This document shows, piece after piece, positions 53,314-60,975 of a stretch of DNA of 64,000 bases (position 1 is its first letter; each line of letters starts with the position of its first letter). A program made the translations under genes and the position numbers. The notes beneath the pieces are model-generated. The model was given only the letters and a program-made list of their open reading frames with translations. It had not been told where the DNA came from and did not search any database. This DNA comes from Acidovorax sp. (GTDB lineage: Bacteria > Pseudomonadota > Gammaproteobacteria > Burkholderiales > Burkholderiaceae_C), in the NCBI GenBank assembly GCA_030692685.1, contig JAUXZO010000013.1:36479-100478 (forward strand), given 5' to 3'.

Positions 53314-54735
53314 TCACACGCGCGGAACAGGCGTGCCGGAGTTCACGCACAACGCAAGGTTCAGCGCCTTGACAGCGATTTTGTAGTCTTCGCGCTCGAT
53401 CACGAACTGCATGTTCACCTGCCGCAGGGTTTGCGAGACGCAATTGACATTGACCCCCGCATCGGCCAACGCCTGCGCCGCCTTGGCCAGCACGCCGGGG
53501 ATGCCGATGTTGGAGCCGATCGTGCAAACGATGGCGCTGGGCTTGATGGTTACGACCTGGTAGTCCTCGCGCAGCTCTGCCACAAACGACGCTGTGACCT
53601 GGTTGTCCCACACCAGGTGGGCGATGGAGTTGGCGTTGGTGGCTTTCAGGATGTAGCTCACACCGTGCTTGCAAAACACGTTCATCAGGCCCGCATCAAA
53701 GCCCACGGTGCCCACCATGCTGGGGTCGTGGATCTCGATCAGCGTGACCTTGTCGGTGCCAGTGACGATCTCCACGCGCGCACGCTCGCCCACGAAGTCT
53801 TTGGTGATGAGCGTGCCGGGGTGGTCGGGCTCAAACGTGTTTTTGAGGCGGATGGGGATACCCGCCAGCTCCATGGGCTTGGCGGCCTTGGGGTGGATGG
53901 CTTCCATGCCCACGTCGGCCAGTTGGTCGGCCACGTCGTAGTTGGTGGCGCCCACGACGATGGCGTTTTCAAGGCCCACCAGGTTGGGGTCGGCGGACGA
54001 AAGGTGGAATTCCTTGTGGATCACGGCCTCGGCGGGGCGCACTTCTACCGCGATCTTGCTGAAGGTGACCTCCGAGTAACCCCGGTCAAACTCACGCATG
54101 ATGCCTTCGGTGCCCTTGGTGTAGCCGGTGGCCACCACCACCTTGTCGCTCAGGTCCAGGTCCTTGAAGCTGTGCGCAATGCGCTCGTCAATCGTCCAGG
54201 CTTCGTTGTCGTCAAAACCGGCTAAATCCATGAGGATGGCGTTGACGCCGTTGGCCTTGAGGATCTCGACCGAGTTGAAGGCGCTGTGCGATTCGCCAAT
54301 GGAGGCGAGCACTTCGCGCGCTGCCAGCAACACATCCTTGCGGCTCAAGTAGCCGCTGGCCAGCACATGCTGCATGGCGCCCAGATACTCACGCGCCTGG
54401 CCGATGCGCTGGTCGATGAAAGCATCGGCCACGGCCAGCGGCAGGCCGATATCGGCATAGCCTGCGTTGAGTTTTTTCAGGCTGACCGCCAGCTGGGTCA
54501 ATGCGTCCTGGTAGCCCTGGCCTTCGGCAAACAGCGCGTAAATTCCGCGCTCGCCTGTCTTCTTGTGCTCAAGCAGCTGGTTGGTCACGCCCGAGTAGGC
54601 GGACACCACGTAAATGCGGCCATTAATGCGCTTGGGATCGTGCAGCACGATGTGGCGCAGCACATCGCCAAAGGCGGTCATGGAGGTGCCGCCTATCTTC
54701 TCGACAGAGACCTTGGAGTTTTGAACTTCTTGCAT
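53314..54735 (-). CDS. Aspartate kinase of the ectoine-associated (Ask_Ect) type
   Basis: A 473-residue monofunctional aspartokinase. The N-terminus SVEKIGGTSMTAFGDVLRHI replaces the KYGGTS of housekeeping LysC, and VVSAYSGVTNQLLEHKKTGE is the ectoine-type pattern. Kinase residues include GFDDNEAWTIDERI; tandem ACT domains end the protein (VCTIGSNIGIPGVLAKAAQA). It makes aspartyl phosphate for lysine, methionine, threonine or ectoine pathways. No ectABC genes lie here. The ATG at 54735 is the only convincing start. Confidence 0.88.
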   Translation of the reverse strand: MQEVQNSKVSVEKIGGTSMTAFGDVLRHIVLHDPKRINGRIYVVSAYSGVTNQLLEHKKTGERGIYALFAEGQGYQDALTQLAVSLKKLNAGYADIGLPLAVADAFIDQRIGQAREYLGAMQHVLASGYLSRKDVLLAAREVLASIGESHSAFNSVEILKANGVNAILMDLAGFDDNEAWTIDERIAHSFKDLDLSDKVVVATGYTKGTEGIMREFDRGYSEVTFSKIAVEVRPAEAVIHKEFHLSSADPNLVGLENAIVVGATNYDVADQLADVGMEAIHPKAAKPMELAGIPIRLKNTFEPDHPGTLITKDFVGERARVEIVTGTDKVTLIEIHDPSMVGTVGFDAGLMNVFCKHGVSYILKATNANSIAHLVWDNQVTASFVAELREDYQVVTIKPSAIVCTIGSNIGIPGVLAKAAQALADAGVNVNCVSQTLRQVNMQFVIEREDYKIAVKALNLALCVNSGTPVPRV

Positions 54736-54933
54736 GGACAGGCTCAGGGGAGCAAACGAGTGGGAAAGCCGGGCGTGTGGTTGCCCTCAGGTGCGGGCAG
54801 CCAAAGCCCGCTATTTTCCACCACTTTTCCAGAACGGCCGCGGCCAAATGCGCTCTGGCGGGCCGTGCACCACGCCACAAGCTTTCGCAGTACAAGTCGG
54901 CCCCCACCCCATCGCATAGGGATGACCCAGTTC

Positions 54934-54962
54934 TTGACTCAAGTATTTAATGCAGGCACAAT
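54934..54962 (+). promoter_or_regulatory. Sigma-70 promoter for a short leader transcript
   Basis: TTGACT (54934-54939), a 17-bp spacer and CACAAT (54957-54962) make a good housekeeping promoter. The predicted start near 54969 falls inside TetR-type operator 1, so repressor binding would block initiation. Confidence 0.55.
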
Positions 54963-54980
54963 ACCTACCAATTGATAGGT
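54963..54980 (+). promoter_or_regulatory. TetR-type operator 1
   Basis: ACCTACCAATTGATAGGT is an 18-bp palindrome with one mismatched pair. It matches three other sites in this locus (consensus ACCWRCCWWTYGRWWGGT). Confidence 0.65.
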
Positions 54981-55034
54981 CAGCAGGAACCTGACGATCT
55001 ATCAACCCGTAGTGCCCTTAGCCGGGCATTTTTT
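54969..55034 (+). ncRNA. Possible short leader or small RNA ending at an intrinsic terminator
   Basis: A transcript from the promoter at 54934 would run about 65 nt. It forms a strong stem-loop (GATAGGTCAG / CTGACGATCTATC, 54974-55003, with a GAT bulge) and then a terminator. The segment CCCG (55006-55009) could pair with CGGG (55023-55026), competing with the terminator stem. I cannot match it to a known riboswitch. It may be an attenuator for the DJ-1 gene or a small RNA. Confidence 0.4.
55011..55034 (+). terminator. Intrinsic terminator upstream of the DJ-1 gene
   Basis: AGTGCCC, a 6-nt loop, GGGCATT, followed by T residues to 55034. It reads on the plus strand, before any annotated plus-strand gene, so it must terminate a leader or small transcript. 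Confidence 0.65.
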
Positions 55035-55045
55035 AGGCGTCACCC

Positions 55046-55063
55046 ACCTACCTTTTAGTCGGT
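55046..55063 (+). promoter_or_regulatory. TetR-type operator 2
   Basis: ACCTACCTTTTAGTCGGT lies between the terminator and the DJ-1 gene and overlaps a possible -10 (GTATAC). It is the weaker of the palindromes in its centre. Confidence 0.55.
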
Positions 55064-55142
55064 ATACGTGGCATCGGCAACTCTCTGGGATGCAGACGCG
55101 GTTCAAGCAATGCACTCCATGAACTCTTCAAAGGAAATCATC

Positions 55143-55847
55143 ATGACCCCGACCAACAACAAGCAAAAGCGCGTCCTTCTCGTCATGTCCTCAGTGGACG
55201 AGATGGGCATCAGCGGCAAGCAAACCGGCACCTGGTTTCACGAGCTGGCAGCGCCCTACTACATCCTCACAAAGGCAGGCTACGAAGTTGTCTTCGCATC
55301 GCCCGAGGGCGGCGAGGCGCCCATCGACCTGCTGAGCATGAAGGCGCCGTTCACCACGGAGTACACCGAGCAGTTTCTTGCGGACCCCGTGGCGCGCTTT
55401 GCCGCCGCGCACACCCGCAAACTGCGCAATGTGAATGCAGAGACGTTCGACGCCGTTTTCTTCCCGGGCGGCTATGGCCTGCTGTGGGATCTGGCTTCGG
55501 ATTCGTTCGCCATCAAGTTGATCCGCGACTTCCATGCTGCCAACCGGCCCATCGCCATGGTGTGCCACGCGCCGGCCATCTTGCGCGATGTGAAGGCTGC
55601 CAACGGTGAGTACCTGGTCAAGGGCGCCAAGCTGACGGGCTTCAAGAACGATGAAGACACCGAGATCGAACTGCTGCACCACCTGCTGTTCTCGCTGGAA
55701 GACGAGCTCAAGCTGCGCGGCGCACAGTACATGAGCACGACCAACTGGGAAGCCAACGTCGTGATCGATGGCCCCCTGATGACCGGTCAAAGCCCAGCTT
55801 CCGCCGCGCCCCTGGCCCAGGCTCTGGCCGAACGCCTCAAGGGCTGA
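55143..55847 (+). CDS. DJ-1/PfpI family protein (Hsp31-like)
   Basis: A 234-residue DJ-1/PfpI superfamily protein. The nucleophile elbow is MVCHAPAIL (Cys near residue 142), the upstream acid-loop region is FFPGGYGLLWDLA, and the N-terminus VLLVMSSVDEMGISGKQTGT, WFHELAAPYYIL is characteristic of the Hsp31-like branch, which has glutathione-independent glyoxalase or chaperone activity. ATG 55143 is preceded by AAGGAA. It is under apparent TetR control with the downstream operon, suggesting detoxification of reactive carbonyls. Confidence 0.88.
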   Translation: MTPTNNKQKRVLLVMSSVDEMGISGKQTGTWFHELAAPYYILTKAGYEVVFASPEGGEAPIDLLSMKAPFTTEYTEQFLADPVARFAAAHTRKLRNVNAETFDAVFFPGGYGLLWDLASDSFAIKLIRDFHAANRPIAMVCHAPAILRDVKAANGEYLVKGAKLTGFKNDEDTEIELLHHLLFSLEDELKLRGAQYMSTTNWEANVVIDGPLMTGQSPASAAPLAQALAERLKG

Positions 55848-55940
55848 CCGGCGGCAACACTCTCGGCAGCCGCCGGGTGCGCGCAGCCAGACCGGTCAAA
55901 CCCGAAAGGGATAGATCGGCCTGGCCCGCTGCTGCAAAAT

Positions 55941-55958
55941 ACCAGCCTATCGAAAGGT
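55941..55958 (+). promoter_or_regulatory. TetR-type operator 3, upstream of tetR
   Basis: ACCAGCCTATCGAAAGGT matches the shared consensus at 15 of 18 positions and ends 4 bp before the tetR start, a position suited to autorepression. Confidence 0.55.
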
Positions 55959-55962
55959 AACC

Positions 55963-56535
55963 ATGCGAGATTTCAATAACCTGAGCCCTGCTGCCGAACG
56001 GATCGTGGATGTGGCCGAGGATCTGATCCAGCGCCAGGGCTTCAACGGCTTTTCGTATGAAGACATCGCGAAGGCGGTCGGCATTCGCAAGCCCAGCGTG
56101 CACCATCACTTTGCTACCAAAGCCGACCTGGCGACGGTGGTCACGCAACGGTATGTGCAACGGTTTTCGATGGCTCTGGAAGCGCTGGACAGGGCCAGTG
56201 CCGACCCGCGGGAGCAACTGATGGCGTACGCCCAGCTATTCCAGGCCACCTACGAGCAAAACCGCCGCATGTGCCTGTGCGGCATGCTGGGCGCCGAGTC
56301 CGAGACGCTACCTGACCCGGTGCGCCAGGAGCTGCAGCGCTTTTTCGAGATCAACCTGGCTTGGCTCACCGCGCTGCTGGACAAGGCGCGTATGCCCAAG
56401 GCGCCCGAGGCCAGCCAACTGGCACTGCTGCTGCTGAGCGCGCTGGAAGGCTCGATGATCGTCGGGCGCACCCCGCCGGTAGATGCCGCGCCACTGCAAG
56501 TCACACGCGCTTTCCTTGCGCTCTTGACCGGTTGA
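55963..56535 (+). CDS. TetR/AcrR-family regulator, NemR-like
   Basis: A 190-residue repressor. The HTH is at residues about 28-50 (FSYEDIAKAVGIRKPSVHHH), and the ligand domain includes YEQNRRMCLCGMLGAESETL, with two cysteines in a Cys-Leu-Cys arrangement that could sense electrophiles, as the reactive cysteine of NemR does. It is flanked by its likely operators and by detoxification-type genes on both sides. Confidence 0.88.
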   Translation: MRDFNNLSPAAERIVDVAEDLIQRQGFNGFSYEDIAKAVGIRKPSVHHHFATKADLATVVTQRYVQRFSMALEALDRASADPREQLMAYAQLFQATYEQNRRMCLCGMLGAESETLPDPVRQELQRFFEINLAWLTALLDKARMPKAPEASQLALLLLSALEGSMIVGRTPPVDAAPLQVTRAFLALLTG

Positions 56536-56550
56536 TTTTTTACCACCGGT

Positions 56551-56568
56551 GCCAACCAATCGGTTGGT
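56551..56568 (+). promoter_or_regulatory. TetR-type operator 4, upstream of the SDR operon
   Basis: GCCAACCAATCGGTTGGT is a near-perfect palindrome 30 bp before the SDR gene. It closely matches operator 1. Confidence 0.65.
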
Positions 56569-56597
56569 AGCGTGTACATGAATATCGGGGAACCATC

Positions 56598-57266
56598 ATG
56601 AGTTCATTGGGTACTGTGCTGATTGCCGGCCACGCAGCCGGATTCGGAGACGCGCTGGAGGCGCGCTTCAAGGCAGGCGGTTATACCGTCGTGAGCGTAG
56701 CGCGCAGCGCGGGGACCCGCTGGGCCACCGACCTGCGCGACCCGCAGGCGACCGAACGGCTTTTCGAGGCGCTTGACCACAACGCACCCCCGCTGGCGGG
56801 TGTAGTGCACAACGCCATGCAATTCCATCGCGCGCCGTTCCTGCAGACATCTGCCCAGACGCTGCAGGAGGTGTGGCAATCGATGGTGCTCACGGCCTTC
56901 AACGTGAGCCAGCAGGCCATCCCGCGGATGCAGGCCGCAGGCCGCGGCTGCCTGATCTTCAGCGGCGCCTCCGGCAGCCGACGGGCCGGGCCGCAGTTCT
57001 CGGCCTTCAGTTCTGCCAAGTTCGCGCTTCGCGGGCTCAGCCAGGCGCTGGCACGCGAGCATGCGGCAGATGGCATTCATGTGGCACATGTTGTCATCGA
57101 TGGCCTGATCCGCAGCCAGCGCACCACACAGCGCTTTGAAGGAGCGGACGCCGCGCATATGGTGGAGCCAGCGGACTTGGCAGAGCAGTACTGGCAGATT
57201 TTTCGCCAGCCAGCGGGCGCTTGGACCCACGAACTTGATGTCCGGCCGATGCCGGGCGCACACTGA
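56598..57266 (+). CDS. SDR-family oxidoreductase-like protein lacking the catalytic Tyr
   Basis: A 222-residue classical SDR fold protein. The Rossmann glycines are degenerate (IAGHAAGFGDALEARF), the NAG-like loop is VVHNAMQF, the catalytic Ser is likely in FSGASGSRR, and the YxxxK motif reads F137-SSA-K141 (SAFSSAKFALRGLSQAL). Loss of the Tyr should abolish or change normal hydride-transfer chemistry. First gene of the operon with an amine oxidase and cupin. Confidence 0.8.
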   Translation: MSSLGTVLIAGHAAGFGDALEARFKAGGYTVVSVARSAGTRWATDLRDPQATERLFEALDHNAPPLAGVVHNAMQFHRAPFLQTSAQTLQEVWQSMVLTAFNVSQQAIPRMQAAGRGCLIFSGASGSRRAGPQFSAFSSAKFALRGLSQALAREHAADGIHVAHVVIDGLIRSQRTTQRFEGADAAHMVEPADLAEQYWQIFRQPAGAWTHELDVRPMPGAH

Positions 57267-57280
57267 TACTGGAGCCCACA

Positions 57281-58417
57281 ATGTCACTCCCCATTGTCGT
57301 GATCGGCGGCGGCCTGAGCGGCCTGTTTGCCGCACATCTTCTTGAACAGGCAGGTCAACGCGTGTTGCTGATCGAAGCACGCGAGCGGCTCGGCGGCCGC
57401 ATTCTCAGCCAGGGCAAGGCCGACGGTCTGCACCGGCTTGACCTGGGGCCATCCTGGTTCTGGCCTGCGATGAACCCTCTGGTGGCCAGCCTGGTCTCCA
57501 CGCTCGGGCTGGACGCGTTTGCGCAGTACACCCAGGGCGCCACCGCCATCGAAGGGCCGGACGGACAGGTGCACCGCCAACAGGTCACCTGGCAGCAGTC
57601 GCCTGCGTCGTACCGCATCGCAGGCGGAATGCAGCGCCTGATCGAAGGGTTGCGGGCGCGGCTTGAAGGCAAGGTCCACATCCTGACCGGCACACATGTC
57701 GTCGGCCTGAAACTGCGACCCCACGCAGTAGAGCTCGACCTGCGGGACGCCTCCGGTGCATGGACACAGCAGGCCGCCCAAGTGGTGCAGACCATTCCCC
57801 CACGGCTCATGGCACAGGATCTGCACATGGAACCCGCATGGCCACCACAGCTGATGCAGCAGATGCGCGACACCCCGAGCTGGATGGCCGGTCAGGCCAA
57901 GTTCGTTGCCGTGTACCCGCGGGCTTTCTGGCGCGAGGCTGGTTGGTCGGGCACCGCCATGAGCCACCGTGGCCCGCTGGCCGAGATCCACGATGCATCG
58001 GATGTGTCGGGCGAAACAGCCGCACTGTTCGGTTTTGTGGGTGCAGCGCCCGCCTACCGTACCGGTATCGGGCAGGAGGCCCTGATCCGGCAGGCGCTGG
58101 CGCAATTGCAGCGCATCTTTGGCGAACAAGCTAGCAGTCCGCTGTGGACCGCCGTGCAGGACTGGGCGCAGGAGCCCCTGACCGCCGCCACCAGCGACCG
58201 CCAGCCCCTGGCACGCCACCCGTTGTACGACGCTGGCACAGTGCCTGAACCTTGGGCACACCGCCTGTGGTTGGCGGGTACCGAGCGTTCAGCGAATGCC
58301 GGAGGTTACCTCGAAGGGGCGCTGGAATCGGCAACACATGCGGTTCAGGAGCTGCTGGCACATCGAAGTCAGGCGCCAGCCACGGTTGCTTCCCAACACG
58401 AAAGGACCTTGCCATGA
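57281..58417 (+). CDS. FAD-dependent amine oxidase-like protein
   Basis: A 378-residue flavoprotein. The N-terminal dinucleotide motif is IVVIGGGLSGLFAAHLLEQA, the second FAD block LIEARERLGGRILS, and the C-terminal FAD-binding motif is LWLAGTERSANAGGYLEGAL. It resembles flavin monoamine oxidases but is shorter than the usual 430-500 residues; the substrate is not evident. It lies 14 bp after the SDR gene and overlaps the cupin gene (ATGA). Confidence 0.88.
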   Translation: MSLPIVVIGGGLSGLFAAHLLEQAGQRVLLIEARERLGGRILSQGKADGLHRLDLGPSWFWPAMNPLVASLVSTLGLDAFAQYTQGATAIEGPDGQVHRQQVTWQQSPASYRIAGGMQRLIEGLRARLEGKVHILTGTHVVGLKLRPHAVELDLRDASGAWTQQAAQVVQTIPPRLMAQDLHMEPAWPPQLMQQMRDTPSWMAGQAKFVAVYPRAFWREAGWSGTAMSHRGPLAEIHDASDVSGETAALFGFVGAAPAYRTGIGQEALIRQALAQLQRIFGEQASSPLWTAVQDWAQEPLTAATSDRQPLARHPLYDAGTVPEPWAHRLWLAGTERSANAGGYLEGALESATHAVQELLAHRSQAPATVASQHERTLP

Positions 58418-59115
58418 AGCTACATGCCAACCTGACGGTGCGCGCGTCCGTTCATGCGGCCGACGTCGCATGGCAACCCTCGCCTGTTGGCGGCGTCGAA
58501 CGCCGGATGCTCCACCGCGTGGGCGATGAAGTGGCACAGGCCACATCCATCGTGCGTTATGCACCAGGCAGCCGGTTTTCACCGCACACACATGGTGGCG
58601 GCGAAGAGTTTCTGGTACTGGAAGGCGTTTTCCAGGACGAAACTGGCGACTTCCCGGCCGGCACGTACGTCCGCAACCCTCCGGGCTCGCGACATGCGCC
58701 CGGCTCGCAAGCGGGGACCACCATCTTCGTGAAACTCTGGCAGTTTGACCCTGCCGACAGCGCCCAGGTCCGCATCCCTACCCATACGGCAGCGCGCGTG
58801 ACGGAAACAGGCCGCCCCGGCGTGCAAGTGGCACCCCTGCACCGCACCGCGCACGAAGATGTGCGCATTGAACATTGGGCGCCCCACCACACCCTGAAGC
58901 TGGACTTGCCCCAAGGTGGGGAATTTCTGGTGCTGGGAGGCAGCTTTACTGAAGGCGGCGAAACATTCGCGCCGCAATCATGGTTGCGGCTGCCAGCCGG
59001 GTCTCGCCTGGTGGCACACACCAGAGATGCTGGCGCCCGCGTATGGGCCAAGCTGGGCCATCTGGAGCACCTTGAACACCTTGCGACGCTTGTGCCGACT
59101 CAGCCCGTGGAATGA
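58414..59115 (+). CDS. Bicupin protein (ChrR-like cupin)
   Basis: A 233-residue protein with two cupin domains. The first has the metal His/Glu set SPHTHGGGEEFLVLEGVF, with a later His near PGSRHAPGS; the second is degenerate (GGEFLVLGGSFTEGGETFAP), missing the His pair. This ChrR-like arrangement often binds a metal; the role could be sensing or a dioxygenase-type reaction. AAAGGA precedes the ATG. Confidence 0.85.
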   Translation: MKLHANLTVRASVHAADVAWQPSPVGGVERRMLHRVGDEVAQATSIVRYAPGSRFSPHTHGGGEEFLVLEGVFQDETGDFPAGTYVRNPPGSRHAPGSQAGTTIFVKLWQFDPADSAQVRIPTHTAARVTETGRPGVQVAPLHRTAHEDVRIEHWAPHHTLKLDLPQGGEFLVLGGSFTEGGETFAPQSWLRLPAGSRLVAHTRDAGARVWAKLGHLEHLEHLATLVPTQPVE

Positions 59116-59141
59116 ACCCACAGCCAAAAAAAGGAAATGAC

Positions 59142-59627
59142 ATGACCATCCCGTTGCTGCTTACCCTGTCGCCCTCCCAGGCCCACTTTCACGATGCCCA
59201 GAACGGGACGCTCATCGGCACCATAGAGGCTGGGCCGCAGGCGATCACGGACCAGCATTTCGCCAGCGGAGCCCTGAGCCCCATCGCATTGGAGCGCGCC
59301 ATCGAATGGACGGAAGACCGCATCCAGGCAGCGCGCCTGCAAGTGCCGGCCGGCGCGCGGCTGGTGACCCACGCGCCCGAGATACGCCACCTGGCCGAAA
59401 TCGCCGGCCTGCAGGGCTCCACCCTAAACCTGCGGGTCGATGCCGTCGAACAACTTTTCAGCCGCTTGGTCCTGCAGGCCTTTGGCCAAGCATCACCGCA
59501 GGACACCCTACCCTACAGCCCACGCGTGTTCGCAAGCGTGGTCATGCTGCGCGAGATGCTCCACCACCTGCACTTTGACGGGATCACCATCGACGCAGAG
59601 GTGCAAGCCGAGGGGACGTCTGCCTAG
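59142..59627 (+). CDS. Protein of unknown function at the end of the SDR-amine oxidase-cupin operon
   Basis: A 161-residue soluble protein with no motif I recognise. It has an alpha/beta look (ALSPIALERAIEWTEDRIQA, RLVTHAPEIRHLAEIAGLQG) and contains no cysteines. An AAGGAA favours ATG 59142 over one overlapping the cupin stop. Being the last gene of a TetR-controlled operon, it likely has a related role. Confidence 0.7.
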   Translation: MTIPLLLTLSPSQAHFHDAQNGTLIGTIEAGPQAITDQHFASGALSPIALERAIEWTEDRIQAARLQVPAGARLVTHAPEIRHLAEIAGLQGSTLNLRVDAVEQLFSRLVLQAFGQASPQDTLPYSPRVFASVVMLREMLHHLHFDGITIDAEVQAEGTSA

Positions 59628-59646
59628 AGGCAGCTCTTGTCCCGGC

Positions 59647-60027
59647 TCAAGGCGGGCGCACACGGCCCGCACCGAACATGGCTCGCAAATTGTCGTCCTG
59701 CAGCGCACGGTGGGTCGTCTTAAGGAAATACCGGGTCATGTTTGTGGTGACCGCAGCGCTGGATAAGCTGCTCCAGTCGCTGGTCCCCATCGGGTTTGCA
59801 TCGTGACAAGCGACAACCTCTCGACCCTCTGACGGAAACCAACCGACAGCACGCAGGGGAAAGGCCCGTTCATGCGGGGTGAGCGGATCAAGATTGCACA
59901 AGACTTTGATCCGGAAATCTTGCACCCTTTGCAAAAGCAGGATCGCCAACTTGCCAGCACTGTCGCGCAGTCCAATCACAAAAAAGACCAAACTCTTGCA
60001 AGTCCGGGCTTGTGGGAGCCAACGCAC
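59647..60027 (-). CDS. Uncertain ORF or gene fragment in the decayed region
   Basis: A 126-residue open frame (internal segments LVFFVIGLRDSAGKLAILLL and TNMTRYFLKTTHRALQDDNL) with moderately coding-like composition. No family is recognised and there is no ribosome site. It abuts the lpd pseudogene. It may be a remnant of a larger gene. It is the only thing I see in the 408 bp between 59628 and 60035. Confidence 0.3.
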   Translation of the reverse strand: MRWLPQARTCKSLVFFVIGLRDSAGKLAILLLQRVQDFRIKVLCNLDPLTPHERAFPLRAVGWFPSEGREVVACHDANPMGTSDWSSLSSAAVTTNMTRYFLKTTHRALQDDNLRAMFGAGRVRPP

Positions 60028-60035
60028 CAGACGGC

Positions 60036-60764
60036 TTACTTGCGCGCGGGTGGCAGGTCCGTGCAGCTGCCGTGCGCAACCTCCGCCGCCATGCCGATGC
60101 TTTCGCCCAGCGTGGGATGCGGGTGAATGGTCTTGCCGATGTCCACCGCGTCAGCGCCCATCTCGATGGCCAGTGCGATCTCTCCGATCATGTCGCCAGC
60201 ATGCGTGCCCACCATGCCACCGCAAAGGATCTTGCCGTGGCCGTGGGCCTAGGGTGAATCATCGAACAGCAGTTTGGTAACGCCTTCGTCACGTCCGTTG
60301 GCAATAGCAAGTCCCGATGCGGTCCAGGGGAACAGGCCTTTCTTGACCTTGATGCCTTGCGCTTTCGCCTGGTCTTCCGTCAAACCGACCCAGGCCACCT
60401 CGGGTTCGGTGTGAGCCACCGATGGAATCGCGCGGGCGTTGAATGCGGCGGCGGCCAACTCTTTGTTGCCCTGCAGTTCACCGGCAATCACTTCTGCGGC
60501 CACGTGCGCCTCATGCACCGCCTTGTGCGCCAGTATGGGCTGGCCCACGATGTCGCCGATGGCGAAGATGTGCGGCACGTTGGTGCGCATCTGGATGTCG
60601 ACGTTGATAAAGCCGCAGTCGGTCACGGCCACACCGGCTTTGTCGGCACCCAGTTTTCTGCCGTTGGGGCTGCGACCCACGGCTTGCAGCACCAGGTCGT
60701 ACACCTGAGCGGCTGGCGGCGTACCGCCGGGCTCGGCGCTTTCAAACGTGACCTCAATGCCTTC
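60036..60764 (-). pseudogene. lpdA: Dihydrolipoyl dehydrogenase, C-terminal part with a nonsense codon
   Basis: The frame matches the C-terminal half of dihydrolipoyl dehydrogenase: VYDLVLQAVGRSPNGRKLGA, HIFAIGDIVGQPILAHKAVH, VAWVGLTEDQAKAQGIKVKK. It is interrupted by TAG at 60249-60251 after KLLFDDSP, beyond which the same frame continues [20 protein letters not shown] through [19 protein letters not shown] to a normal stop at 60036. The N-terminal roughly 270 residues, including the FAD and disulfide sites, are absent. It cannot be active. Confidence 0.88.
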
Positions 60765-60975
60765 AAGCATCCTGCACAGGCTACAGTGATAGCGGCTTTG
60801 TTGCGATGCTTGTCCGCCCACCAAGGCGGACAAGCACGTTCTAAGCCCCGATCCGATTTCGAGCGGCCGTCGCTGACTGCTCGAACTGTGTTCGACCAAA
60901 AGGAGCCCGACGATTGCTCAGGCTTCATCATGCCCAACCCCGTATGGGCGTCAGACGAAGCAGAGCGTTCTCAAT
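60765..60975. other. Junction sequence with a possible transposase scrap
   Basis: The 211 bp between the lpd break and the lipoprotein gene hold no intact ORF. In two minus-strand frames short segments (CLSALVGGQ, then KHRNKAAITVACA) resemble the C-terminal region of IS110-like transposases, separated by a frameshift. This is weak evidence. Confidence 0.25.

Larger units (their letters stand above)
54736..55142. other. 407-bp divergent spacer between aspartate kinase and the DJ-1 gene
   Basis: The left half should hold the aspartate kinase promoter but shows no clear sites. The right half, on the plus strand, contains a sigma-70 promoter, two TetR-type operators, a stem-loop and an intrinsic terminator (listed separately). 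No protein-coding ORF is supported. Confidence 0.7.

Noticed and set aside
53314..54735. An ectoine biosynthesis locus, suggested by the aspartate kinase type
   Set aside because: None of ectA, ectB or ectC is in the flanking sequence.
54974..55034. A tRNA or a known riboswitch class at the leader stem-loops
   Set aside because: No cloverleaf or CCA-type arms, and the loops do not match guanidine, SAH, fluoride, preQ1 or lysine aptamer cores that I know.
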